In this document: piece by piece, positions 26,021 through 34,774 of the stretch
Layout of the letters: each line of letters begins with the position of its first letter
Position numbering within the stretch: position 1 is the stretch's first letter
DNA from: Cyclobacteriaceae bacterium
Lineage (GTDB): Bacteria > Bacteroidota > Bacteroidia > Cytophagales > Cyclobacteriaceae
DNA: 64,000 nucleotides
Assembly (NCBI GenBank): GCA_019638275.1
Contig: JAHBUC010000003.1
Location: 186,001 to 250,000, forward strand
Reading direction: 5' to 3'
Notes under the pieces: generated by a model
What the model was told of the DNA's origin: nothing
What the model saw: the letters and a program-made list of their open reading frames with translations, nothing else
The model's database searches: none
Translations under genes and position numbers: made by a program

Positions 26021-29000
26021 GGCTTAACCCCTCTTATAATTTCAACCCAGCCGGTAAACACCTGGCCATCGGCCTGCAGGCGGTAATAGTATACGCCATC
26101 AGATTCGTTACCGCCATCCCAGGCACCATCATTGGTGTAGTTGTTAGACGAATACACCTGTTTACCCCAACGGTTGGAGATGATGAGTTTGGCACCTGTA
26201 CCCGGAAGATTGCGAATAGTAAAGGTATCGTTAAAGCCATCACCATTCGGTGTAAAAATGTTCGGTATGAAAATATCAGTATCCAAAGGTATTTCCACTT
26301 CAACAACCACTTCACAACCCAGCGCATCCCGAACAGTTACTTCATAGGTACCTGCATACAGGTTATTCAACTGAGCCAGCATGCGCAATGATGACGCATC
26401 ACGATTCACTATAGTGAAATCCTGGAAGAAAAACTGATTACCGAAGACAGGTTGAGTTAACTCCACTTTAATTTCATAATCCTCTTCTCCACTTTCACGC
26501 ACCACTACGCGCATGGAACCTGTTGGAAGATCAGGATAGGACTCTGTTATGTTCTCGATATCCGTAATACCAAGTGCAGAAGCCGGGCCTGAAATGGTGA
26601 ATGATTGAAAATTAGTAGTCACGACACATCCATTCAACGATGTCTGATCCTGACTGATTTGCAACTGGTAACTGCCATCCACAAGACTACCTATTGTATA
26701 GGAACCAAGCGCTTCAAGGAACGTAATTGAACCCGTTAACGGTATACCGTTTGATACCAATGTGTATGTATAGTCAAGGGTTGGCGCACCGGTAATGTTG
26801 GAAAGCACAATTCCTCCACCCTCTCCAAAGCAGATTTCATTGTTTGCAACTCCTGCAAAAGAAACCTGAAATACACCTGTAACTGTCATCGGGCCAATTT
26901 TTGTTGGACACTGCGAACCCAATGAACGTAACCATACAAAGTAATTGCCATTGGAGAGATTGGGAACTACTACGGTTAGTCCACCTACTGCTGTATAGTC
27001 GGATGCCCCTGGTACAAAAAGCGGATCTGTAGTAGCTGCAAATTCATAAGTACCTACATCAAGAATGTTAATAACAATACTTCCATTCGTTCCGCCTGAT
27101 GTACAATCAGGGTTATTGATTGTCGGTGGAGCTGTGTTTACAAAACCGGGGAAGGTTACCGTGCGCAGGAATGACTGCTGGCAACCTGAATTATCGGTTA
27201 CAATAAAATTATAATTGCCGGCTGCCAGGTTACTGAATACATTTCCGGCAGGAAGACCAACCGGAACTTCTGAACCAACCGGGCCAAAAAGGAAGGTATA
27301 CGGGCCACCATCACCACCAGCAGGCAATGTATTTATGGTTATTGAGCCATCGTTGTTATTACAAGTAGCAGAAGAAGCGGTGAGGCTTGCAGTAATCTGA
27401 GGATTTGTATTATTGATGGTCACCATAACCGTGGCCGGGCACTGATCGGATGCACCATCACGTATCAATACCGGATAATTTCCGTTAGGTGGAAGTGTTG
27501 AAATAGTCTGACCGGAAAGGAAGGTAATCCATGTTGATCCATCCAACGAATACTCAAAAGGCGAACTACCACCAGTAGTTACAGTAAATATGGCCTGACC
27601 TGTTGGCTGCCCAAAACACAAGGCATCTACAAAATCAGAGGCCGTGGCTTGAACAGTCGTTTGCACTGATAAGTTGTAAGGTTGCTGGCACACATTTCCA
27701 ACAGCATCTTCGATACGATACTCATACGTATCAGGAGAAAGACCGGTGAATGTATAAATACCTGAGGGCCCGATCTGCGTTTGGGTTCCAGAGGTTCCTA
27801 TGAGTTGAATAATATAATTTCCAGCTGTTAACCCAAGAATGTCCAGTGTAATGACACCATCATTTTGATTGCTACAAGATGGTCTTTGAGTTTGGGCATC
27901 AACCACAGTAATGGTGTAGGCAAAACAGTTGAGACCACCACACCCCACTGTAGCATTTGGCACGATAAACGTTGCTGTGTTGGTGCAGCCCAACAATACA
28001 TCTTCCACAATAATGGTATAACTTCCGTGCACTACTGCGCTAATGTCTTCTGTTGCTGCTGTAAATCCTGACGGACCAGACCATGTAATGTTATAGGGTC
28101 CTGGGGTTCCGCCAATGGATACATTCAAAGCACCATTGAACGGTGCGGTACACCTGTCGTTTGCTGTTGCACTTACCAGATTAATGGCTATAGTAGTGGC
28201 GTTTTGAGGAACAGTTAATACAAAACTGTTCGCGCACCCAATGTTGGTGTCTCTAACCGTTATGGTATAGTCGCCCGGCTCAAGGCCAGAAATATCTTCA
28301 GACGTAGATGCAAACCCATTCGGGCCTGTCCACTCAAAATCATAAGGGCCCGCGGTGCCACTCACCGATGTTATTTCGATTGCTCCGTTAAATGGTGCAA
28401 GGCAATTTGAATTTGGTGTAATGTTTTGGGTAATTGAGATTACAGGAGCAGCATTCGGAACAGTAATGACCTGCACCGACTGACAACCTAAAATCTGATC
28501 TTCAACCGTAACTTCATAATCACCGGGCTCAAGATCGGTTATGGTTGCTCCGGTTCCAATAAATCCATTTGGACCTGTCCATGAAAAATCAAACGGCCCG
28601 GCTGTTCCTCCGCCACTTACCGTAATTGAGCCATTGAATGGTGCAATACACGTGGAATTAGGAGTGATATTATCAGTGGTAACCGTAACCACGGGAGTAT
28701 TATCTGCAACCGTGAATGTAACCGTAGTTTGACAACCCAAACCTGTATCGGTAACCGTTACATCATAATCGCCATGAACAAGGGCAGTAATGTCTTCATC
28801 TGCAGAGTCAAATCCATTCGGTCCGTCCCAATCAAATGTAAATGGTCCGGGGGTTCCCGAAACAGATATATTCAAGGTACCTGTGAACGGAGCAATGCAA
28901 GTAGTATTCGGATCAGAAGAGTCTAATGTCACCGTTATCGGAGGTGTGTTATCACCAACCGTCAATACATAAGAATCCGTACAACCATTGGTTTGATCTT

Positions 29001-32000
29001 CGATGATTACCGTGTAGTCACCTGAGCGGAGATCAGTAATGGTTGAACCTGTTCCGATAAATCCAAAAGGTCCTGTCCAATTAAATGTATATGGCCCCGG
29101 AGTTCCACCAGCTATGATATCAATTGATCCATTAAACGGTGCCTGACAGTTTGAATTATCAACTATTGTCTGCGAAGTGATGGTAATGGTTGGCGTATTA
29201 TCACCTACCGTAAATACAGCACTTACCGAACAACCCAAACCAGTGTTGGTGGCTGTTACCATATAATCGCCATGTTCGATTGCGGTGATGTCTTCGCTAG
29301 TGGATGAGAATCCATTCGGGCCTGTCCAGGAATATGTGTATGTTCCTGCTGGCGAAGCTGTAATCAATATCGCTCCATTAAAAGGTGCTGTACAGGATGA
29401 ATTATCATTGATGGCGTCAGCTGTTACGGTAATAACTGGAGCATTGTTACCCACAGTGAAGTTTCCAACAACGGAACATCCTGTGGTGGTACTGGTTACG
29501 GTTACACTGTAAGAACCTGATTCAATAGCTGAAATGTCTTCGGCTGTTGACGTGAAACCATTTGGCCCGTTCCACTGATATGTATACGAACCTGCAGGTG
29601 ATACAGTAATCAGGATTGCGCCATTGAATGGAGCATTACAACGATCGTTGTCTACGACAATCGAAGATGAAATCGTGGGAATCACTGCGGTGTTACCAAC
29701 CACAATGTTCGATGATATGGTACAACCAGAAGGAACATCCGTTACTACTATGGTATATGTTCCATCTTCCAGACCACCAACATCTTCAGTACTTGCTGCA
29801 AATCCATTGGGGCCTGTCCAGTCAAATGTAAACGGTCCGGCTGAGCCACCCACGGTTATATTAATGGATCCGGTGAACGGAGCTACGCAAGCACTGTTAT
29901 CATTAACCGTATTGGCTAAGGTAAGTACTGGTGCATTATCTAAAATTATTACGCTTGTCGTCTCAACACAACCAGAAGCTGTATGAGTAACAACAACATC
30001 ATATGTTCCAGGCTCTAAAGCTGATATGTCTTCTGTACTTGCCGTGAAACCATTCGGGCCTGTCCATGCAAATGTGAATGGCCCTGCCGAACCATTCACG
30101 GTTAAGTCGATTGAGCCATCAAAAGGAGCTGAGCATTGAATATTATCAGTAGCTGTTGTTGCCAATGTAAATACCGGGCGAATGTCGTCAACCGTTATCG
30201 TAGTACTTACTGCACAGCCTGATGAAGTTTCAGTAACGGTGACATCGTAGTCTCCATTTTCCAACGCAGTAATATCTTCGGTAATTGCAATAAACCCATT
30301 AGGGCCTGTCCACGCAAAAGTAAATGGGCCGGCCGAGCCGGATATTGTAATATCAATTGCGCCATTGAAGGGTGCCACACAACGATCATTATCGGTTACT
30401 ACTGATGTAATGCTGAGCGTTGCTGTGGCATCCGGAACATTGATTGTGGCATTCACCTGGCATCCGCTCGTATTGTCGGTTACCAGTACATTGTAGTTTC
30501 CACCGATTAATCCTGAAATATCTTCTGTGCTTGCAGTAAATCCAGAAGGCCCCGTCCAACTAAAAGTAAACGGCCCGGCAGAACCTGCAACGGATAAGTC
30601 GATAGAGCCGTCTGGTGTTCCGCATTGAGAATTTGGAGTCACGACCTGAGAAAGAGACAATACTGGTGCACCATTGCCTACAGAAACATTAAGGGTTTCT
30701 GTACAGCCACTTGTGATATCGGTTACAATAACAGAATAGTTACCATCCTGGAGAGTCGTTAAGTCTTCTGTATTAAAAGGGCCATTCGGGCCTGACCAAT
30801 CAAAGGTAAACGGACCGGCTGAGCCGGCAACCGTTAAATCAATTGCACCATTAAAAGGCGCGGTGCAACGACTGTTATCTGTAACTACTGAGCTTAAGCT
30901 CAAGGTAGGTACATTGTTATTGATTGTTATGTTAGTTGAAGCTGTACAGCCACTGGTAACATCTGTAACCAGCACGCTATAAACGCCATTCTGAAGATTT
31001 GATAAATCTTCAGTGGCATATGGGCCACCTGGGCCTGTCCACGCAAATGTAAATGGGCCAGCTGAGCCGGCTACTGTAAGATCAATGGAACCATTAAAAG
31101 GCGCAACACAACGGCTGTTATCAGTCGTTACTGAACTTAGCGTAATGGTTGGCGCAATGTTATTGATTGTTACACTTGTATTTGCTGTACAACCACTTAT
31201 CACATCCGTTACGATAACGGAATAAATACCGTCCTGCAAATCTGTGAGATCCTCAGTAGCATAAGGCCCACCAGGACCTGACCATGCAAACGTAAATGGC
31301 CCTGCCGAACCGGCTACAGTAAGATCAATCGATCCATTGAAAGGTGCTGTACACCGGCTGTTGTCAACCGAAGTTGTGGTAAGTACAAGAACTGGAATAG
31401 CATCATTAACAGTAACGTTCGTAGTCGCTGTACAACCGCTTGGCACATCCGTAACAATTACAGAATAATTCCCTGGCTGAAGGTTTACTAAATCTTCGGT
31501 TGTGTAAGGACCACCGGGTCCAGACCAATCAAACGTAAACGGACCGGCTGAACCGGCAACAGTCAAATTAATAGCGCCATTAAAAGGTGCAATGCAGCGG
31601 CTATTATCGGTTACAGCAGTTGATAAGTTGAGCGTAGGCGCAACATTGTTAATGGTAACATTGGTCGTTGCGGTACAACCACTTGGCACATCGGTAACAA
31701 TAACCGAGTAAATTCCATCTTCAAGATTTGCGAGGTCTTCTGTTGTGTATGGGCCTCCCGGGCCTGACCAGGCAAACGTAAAAGGACCGGCTGATCCGGC
31801 AACCGTTAAATCAATAGCACCATTGAATGGTGCCACACAACGGCTGTTATCGGTAACAACTGTACTTAACACCAATGTAGGTGCCGTGTTATTGACTGTG
31901 ATATTTGCAACTGCCGTACAGCCAGTACCGGTATCAGTAACCAGTACGTCATAGTTTCCATCTACCAAGGTTGTGATGTCTTCCGTGCTTGCGGTGAAGC

Positions 32001-33474
32001 CGCTTGGTCCATTCCATAAAAATGTAAATGGACCTGCTGAGCCGGCTACTGTTAAATCGATAGCGCCATTAAAGGGTGCTATACAACGCGAGTTATCGGT
32101 AACAACACTGGTTAGGGTAATCGTTGGTGTAGCATCACCAACATTGAAATTCTCAATAATAAAACAGCCACTTGGTCCATCCGTAATGGTTACCTGATAC
32201 GCGCCATTTTCAAGTGCGGTAATGTCTTCGGTGTTTGCAGCAAAGGCATTGGGGCCTGTCCACGCAAAAGTAAACGGACCAGGAGATCCCGCCACAGTCA
32301 AATCAATAGCACCATTGAACGGGGCAATACATCTTGTGTTATCTGTAACTGCAGCTGTAGCAGATAGAGCCGGTGTGTCATCACCAACAACGAAATTTGC
32401 TATGGTTACGCAATTACTTGGCTGATCAGTTACCTCAACTGTGTACGTTCCATCTTCCAGACCTGAGATATCCTGGGTAGAGGCTGAAAAGCCATTGGGG
32501 CCTGTCCAGCCATAAAGAAACGGCCCTGCACTTCCTGATACTGTTAAATCAATTGCACCATTGAAGGTAACGCAGCTTGAGTTGTTAGTAATGCTTGCAT
32601 TTAATACTTGTATAATGATATCCGTTGTAACTACACCATTCATTATTCGTGGTGTACATACGCCAAGCCGTGCTTCTACTGCCAATAGATCACCATCCGA
32701 AAAGAAACCAGGAGCTACAGGAATACTGATTGGCCCACCTGTTCCGATTACAGTAGGAACTCCAACAGGAGAACCATTAACAAGCACTTCATAAGTAACC
32801 CCACTTTCCGATCCGCCAAGGTTAACAACTGCCCCATTACCAACGCATATAAGTTGTGTTCCGGCATTGCTAACATTCTGCAACGCGGGTTGTGGGTCAG
32901 TAACGTTTATAGGGCCCAATGAAAACGAACAGTTTGACCCATTATCGGTAACGGTTAATGTGTAATTACCTCCGGCAAGTCCACTTATATCTTCGGTGTT
33001 GGCCGTAAATCCACTTGGGCCAGTCCACGCATAACTTAAAGTTCCTGATCCACCTGAAATCGTTACATTAATCTGACCATCCGGAACGGCACAACTGCTG
33101 TTATTAATCGGAAAGCCTGGATCTACAGAGCCTGTAATTGGTGGTGAACTTGCAATGGCGAAAAAGAAGTTAAAGTTTGGTGCCGGATCACCGTCAGAAA
33201 CAACCAGCACATAACTATCTGGACGCAGCCCTGTAACGGTAGCTGGAACACCAAGGCTCAAGGGCCCAAAGTGTGTATCACCAAATCCCAAACCTAAAAT
33301 GAAATACGAAAACGGTCCTGTTCCACTGGTTACAGTAATTCTTACGGAACCATTAAATGAAGGTCCGCAGGCATTCCTGACATCATCAACAACAACTGTT
33401 GCTGGTTGCGCATACGCAAAACTGTAAAGCGAAAAAATAAAGAGGACGATTAAAAAATTTCTGACCTGGCGCAT
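26017..33474 (-). CDS. Giant SprB-repeat surface protein with type B T9SS sorting domain
   Basis: 2485 residues. Signal peptide (to about YAYAQ/AQPA), then about 20 tandem modules of 78-84 residues, each with the pattern DNSRC-x-APFNGAIDLTVAGSAGPFTF-W-x-GP, TEDL-x-x-L-x-x-G-x-Y-x-V-x-V-TD, SGC: two Cys per module, probably a disulfide. They resemble Ig-like SprB repeats. After them come more divergent SprB-type modules (about 1850-2370). The C-terminus (PNIFTPNGDGFNDTFTIRNL...NRWGKQVYSS...DGVYYYRL) is the gliding-motility-associated (CHU_C, type B) T9SS domain. Predicted secreted, long filamentous adhesin. A gene encoding one similar module lies 10 bp upstream on the same strand. Confidence 0.93.
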   Translation of the reverse strand: MRQVRNFLIVLFIFSLYSFAYAQPATVVVDDVRNACGPSFNGSVRITVTSGTGPFSYFILGLGFGDTHFGPLSLGVPATVTGLRPDSYVLVVSDGDPAPNFNFFFAIASSPPITGSVDPGFPINNSSCAVPDGQINVTISGGSGTLSYAWTGPSGFTANTEDISGLAGGNYTLTVTDNGSNCSFSLGPINVTDPQPALQNVSNAGTQLICVGNGAVVNLGGSESGVTYEVLVNGSPVGVPTVIGTGGPISIPVAPGFFSDGDLLAVEARLGVCTPRIMNGVVTTDIIIQVLNASITNNSSCVTFNGAIDLTVSGSAGPFLYGWTGPNGFSASTQDISGLEDGTYTVEVTDQPSNCVTIANFVVGDDTPALSATAAVTDNTRCIAPFNGAIDLTVAGSPGPFTFAWTGPNAFAANTEDITALENGAYQVTITDGPSGCFIIENFNVGDATPTITLTSVVTDNSRCIAPFNGAIDLTVAGSAGPFTFLWNGPSGFTASTEDITTLVDGNYDVLVTDTGTGCTAVANITVNNTAPTLVLSTVVTDNSRCVAPFNGAIDLTVAGSAGPFTFAWSGPGGPYTTEDLANLEDGIYSVIVTDVPSGCTATTNVTINNVAPTLNLSTAVTDNSRCIAPFNGAINLTVAGSAGPFTFDWSGPGGPYTTEDLVNLQPGNYSVIVTDVPSGCTATTNVTVNDAIPVLVLTTTSVDNSRCTAPFNGSIDLTVAGSAGPFTFAWSGPGGPYATEDLTDLQDGIYSVIVTDVISGCTANTSVTINNIAPTITLSSVTTDNSRCVAPFNGSIDLTVAGSAGPFTFAWTGPGGPYATEDLSNLQNGVYSVLVTDVTSGCTASTNITINNNVPTLSLSSVVTDNSRCTAPFNGAIDLTVAGSAGPFTFDWSGPNGPFNTEDLTTLQDGNYSVIVTDITSGCTETLNVSVGNGAPVLSLSQVVTPNSQCGTPDGSIDLSVAGSAGPFTFSWTGPSGFTASTEDISGLIGGNYNVLVTDNTSGCQVNATINVPDATATLSITSVVTDNDRCVAPFNGAIDITISGSAGPFTFAWTGPNGFIAITEDITALENGDYDVTVTETSSGCAVSTTITVDDIRPVFTLATTATDNIQCSAPFDGSIDLTVNGSAGPFTFAWTGPNGFTASTEDISALEPGTYDVVVTHTASGCVETTSVIILDNAPVLTLANTVNDNSACVAPFTGSINITVGGSAGPFTFDWTGPNGFAASTEDVGGLEDGTYTIVVTDVPSGCTISSNIVVGNTAVIPTISSSIVVDNDRCNAPFNGAILITVSPAGSYTYQWNGPNGFTSTAEDISAIESGSYSVTVTSTTTGCSVVGNFTVGNNAPVITVTADAINDNSSCTAPFNGAILITASPAGTYTYSWTGPNGFSSTSEDITAIEHGDYMVTATNTGLGCSVSAVFTVGDNTPTITITSQTIVDNSNCQAPFNGSIDIIAGGTPGPYTFNWTGPFGFIGTGSTITDLRSGDYTVIIEDQTNGCTDSYVLTVGDNTPPITVTLDSSDPNTTCIAPFTGTLNISVSGTPGPFTFDWDGPNGFDSADEDITALVHGDYDVTVTDTGLGCQTTVTFTVADNTPVVTVTTDNITPNSTCIAPFNGSITVSGGGTAGPFDFSWTGPNGFIGTGATITDLEPGDYEVTVEDQILGCQSVQVITVPNAAPVISITQNITPNSNCLAPFNGAIEITSVSGTAGPYDFEWTGPNGFASTSEDISGLEPGDYTITVRDTNIGCANSFVLTVPQNATTIAINLVSATANDRCTAPFNGALNVSIGGTPGPYNITWSGPSGFTAATEDISAVVHGSYTIIVEDVLLGCTNTATFIVPNATVGCGGLNCFAYTITVVDAQTQRPSCSNQNDGVITLDILGLTAGNYIIQLIGTSGTQTQIGPSGIYTFTGLSPDTYEYRIEDAVGNVCQQPYNLSVQTTVQATASDFVDALCFGQPTGQAIFTVTTGGSSPFEYSLDGSTWITFLSGQTISTLPPNGNYPVLIRDGASDQCPATVMVTINNTNPQITASLTASSATCNNNDGSITINTLPAGGDGGPYTFLFGPVGSEVPVGLPAGNVFSNLAAGNYNFIVTDNSGCQQSFLRTVTFPGFVNTAPPTINNPDCTSGGTNGSIVINILDVGTYEFAATTDPLFVPGASDYTAVGGLTVVVPNLSNGNYFVWLRSLGSQCPTKIGPMTVTGVFQVSFAGVANNEICFGEGGGIVLSNITGAPTLDYTYTLVSNGIPLTGSITFLEALGSYTIGSLVDGSYQLQISQDQTSLNGCVVTTNFQSFTISGPASALGITDIENITESYPDLPTGSMRVVVRESGEEDYEIKVELTQPVFGNQFFFQDFTIVNRDASSLRMLAQLNNLYAGTYEVTVRDALGCEVVVEVEIPLDTDIFIPNIFTPNGDGFNDTFTIRNLPGTGAKLIISNRWGKQVYSSNNYTNDGAWDGGNESDGVYYYRLQADGQVFTGWVEIIRGVKP
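27960..32620 (-). repeat. Tandem repeat array inside the giant gene (about 246 bp period, about 19 copies)
   Basis: The nucleotide sequence repeats with a period near 246 bp across about 4.7 kb. The best conserved blocks are the one encoding APFNGAIDLTVAGSAGPFTF and the one encoding TEDL. Modules in the middle (about 30.7-32.1 kb) are the most alike, which suggests recent duplication or gene conversion there, while edge modules have drifted. Boundaries are approximate. Confidence 0.85.
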
Positions 33475-33484
33475 CCTGATGAAT

Positions 33485-33820
33485 TTAATTTTCTTTAAGG
33501 GTTACAGTTAGCTGCTTGGTACATCCCCTGTCATCCACGATGACAAAATCATAAAAGCCGACTTTTAAATTTCGAACCTCCAGACCTTTCAGCGGACTTT
33601 TGGCATCTTGAGGATCTTTGTTTATCAGGTAAATTTTATACGATCTGGCTTTTTCCGAAAAAACGAATTCTATCTTCCCATTGCCCTTTCCCGATGAAGG
33701 CTGAGACAATTTTGTCTCCACAGGAATGTCATCACAACCCTGTACTTGAGCCATGGTATTGCCAGGCAATAGGTAAAAAAAGAACAAAATACTGAATAGC
33801 AGAATGTTAGTGTATTTCAT
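33485..33820 (-). CDS. Secreted single-module SprB-like companion protein
   Basis: 111 residues. Signal peptide MKYTNILLFSILFFFYLLPGNTMAQ. The mature 86 residues follow the plan of one SprB-type module: a Cys near the start, GKGNGKIEFVFSEKARSYKIYLINK, LKGLEVRNLKVGFYDFVIVDDRGCTKQLTVTL. There is no T9SS sorting domain, so it would stay in the periplasm unless it is exported with a partner. It lies 10 bp upstream of the giant gene on the same strand and is very probably co-transcribed. Role unknown; a chaperone, cap or nucleation subunit is a speculation. Confidence 0.6.
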   Translation of the reverse strand: MKYTNILLFSILFFFYLLPGNTMAQVQGCDDIPVETKLSQPSSGKGNGKIEFVFSEKARSYKIYLINKDPQDAKSPLKGLEVRNLKVGFYDFVIVDDRGCTKQLTVTLKEN

Positions 33821-33892
33821 CTCAAGTGAAAATAAAAAAATTTAAGATAGTATATATCACTTCCAAAAAATTATTGTAACCCTAAAAAATGC

Positions 33893-33911
33893 CTTTACAG
33901 CCCATGTAAAG
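33893..33911 (-). terminator. Possible terminator of the gene ending at 34010
   Basis: Minus-strand hairpin CTTTACA, loop TGGGC, TGTAAAG, then GCATTTTTT. It lies about 100 nt after the stop codon, in a 189-nt AT-rich gap that otherwise shows nothing recognisable. Confidence 0.35.
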
Positions 33912-34009
33912 ATCAGGTTTATTCATCTCCCCTACAAAAAGTTCACAGCACGAAAGAAACCCATCCCCAAGCTGTGTAATATTTTAGTTAAAAAATCAAT
34001 TTTCCAGCC

Positions 34010-34606
34010 TCAAAAATGCCTCCTGTTCAGTATTTCTGAAAGGATTACGGCCTTTTTAAAGCCTTCCGGGTCGCGCAAATCGCGCGTATATTCATCCAAT
34101 AAATTGCGTTGACGCTCGGCCTCAAACTCCTTGAACTTGCCAAATTTCATGTCCACATTCTCCAGCTTCAACGTATTCTCCAGGGAGTTGCTTGCATAAT
34201 CATAGTTCTTGGCATCCTCGAATTGCTTGTATATCGAGTCAGTTTTACGGTAATCAACAAAAGCCTCTTCCCTTACCTCTTGCTGTAAAACCTCCTCCTC
34301 ATCCACAACCTCATCATCATAGTCCACATATTCGGGTTGCTTGTATGGCTCGTAGGTAGGCTCTTTGGCGGTTTTCCCTTCCGTGATCTCACGCAGCAAC
34401 TCCTCAAAAGTCATTGGCTTTTGTGACGGTGCTGATTCTGCCGAGGTTGTTTCTGACTTCCAGGAAGTTGTGGTGGTTTGTGCTTTAGGTGCTGGCTTCG
34501 ATACCGGCTTACCCTGTGGCATTTGCTCGCGGGATTTTTTCCTAACCTGACTGATCAGGTAAATCACCCCGATAATTACGTAGAGCCAGAATTGAAGACT
34601 ATCCAT
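34010..34606 (-). CDS. Single-pass membrane protein of unknown function
   Basis: About 198 residues from the ATG at 34606; the longer reading starts at a TTG inside a promoter element. One N-terminal membrane helix (LQFWLYVIIGVIYLISQV) is followed by a basic stop-transfer stretch and a long, probably disordered, Thr/Ser/Lys then Glu/Asp/Tyr-rich region (EPYKQPEYVDYDDEVVDEEE). The C-terminal helix ends FKKAVILSEILNRRHF, a motif I recognise from short Bacteroidetes proteins without a known function. Divergent from smc. Confidence 0.6.
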   Translation of the reverse strand: MDSLQFWLYVIIGVIYLISQVRKKSREQMPQGKPVSKPAPKAQTTTTSWKSETTSAESAPSQKPMTFEELLREITEGKTAKEPTYEPYKQPEYVDYDDEVVDEEEVLQQEVREEAFVDYRKTDSIYKQFEDAKNYDYASNSLENTLKLENVDMKFGKFKEFEAERQRNLLDEYTRDLRDPEGFKKAVILSEILNRRHF

Positions 34607-34612
34607 ATCAAG

Positions 34613-34620
34613 CAAAAGTA
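34613..34620 (-). promoter_or_regulatory. Candidate -7 element with almost no leader
   Basis: Read on the minus strand it is TACTTTTG, an exact TAnnTTTG match, ending 6 nt before the ATG at 34606. A transcript from it would be leaderless. Confidence 0.45.
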
Positions 34621-34700
34621 TCTAAAAATACTGAATTCTTTCGAAAAATAACGCTTTTCAACGCGTTTAAATCCTTTGCACCATATCTGCCTGTTGCACA

Positions 34701-34731
34701 TTTGGCATGTGTACTTTTCAGTTTATCTTTG
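34701..34731 (+). promoter_or_regulatory. Promoter of smc
   Basis: TTTG (34701..34704), exactly 19 bp, TATCTTTG (34724..34731): a full match to the Bacteroidetes -33/-7 promoter. The ATG of smc is 43 nt downstream. Confidence 0.7.
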
Positions 34732-34774
34732 CTGCCTTCATTTTTTAACAACCACTATTTAGCGACATTTATTC

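Noticed and set aside
28541..32425. Many short plus-strand ORFs with repeated peptide phrases such as GPVHANVNGPAEP
   Set aside because: They are antisense shadows of the tandem modules; the repetition follows from the minus-strand gene, and they have no start signals of their own.
27960..32620. Regular DNA repeats that could be taken for a CRISPR array
   Set aside because: The period is about 246 bp, there are no short spacers, and a single open frame of 2485 codons runs through it with a module pattern.
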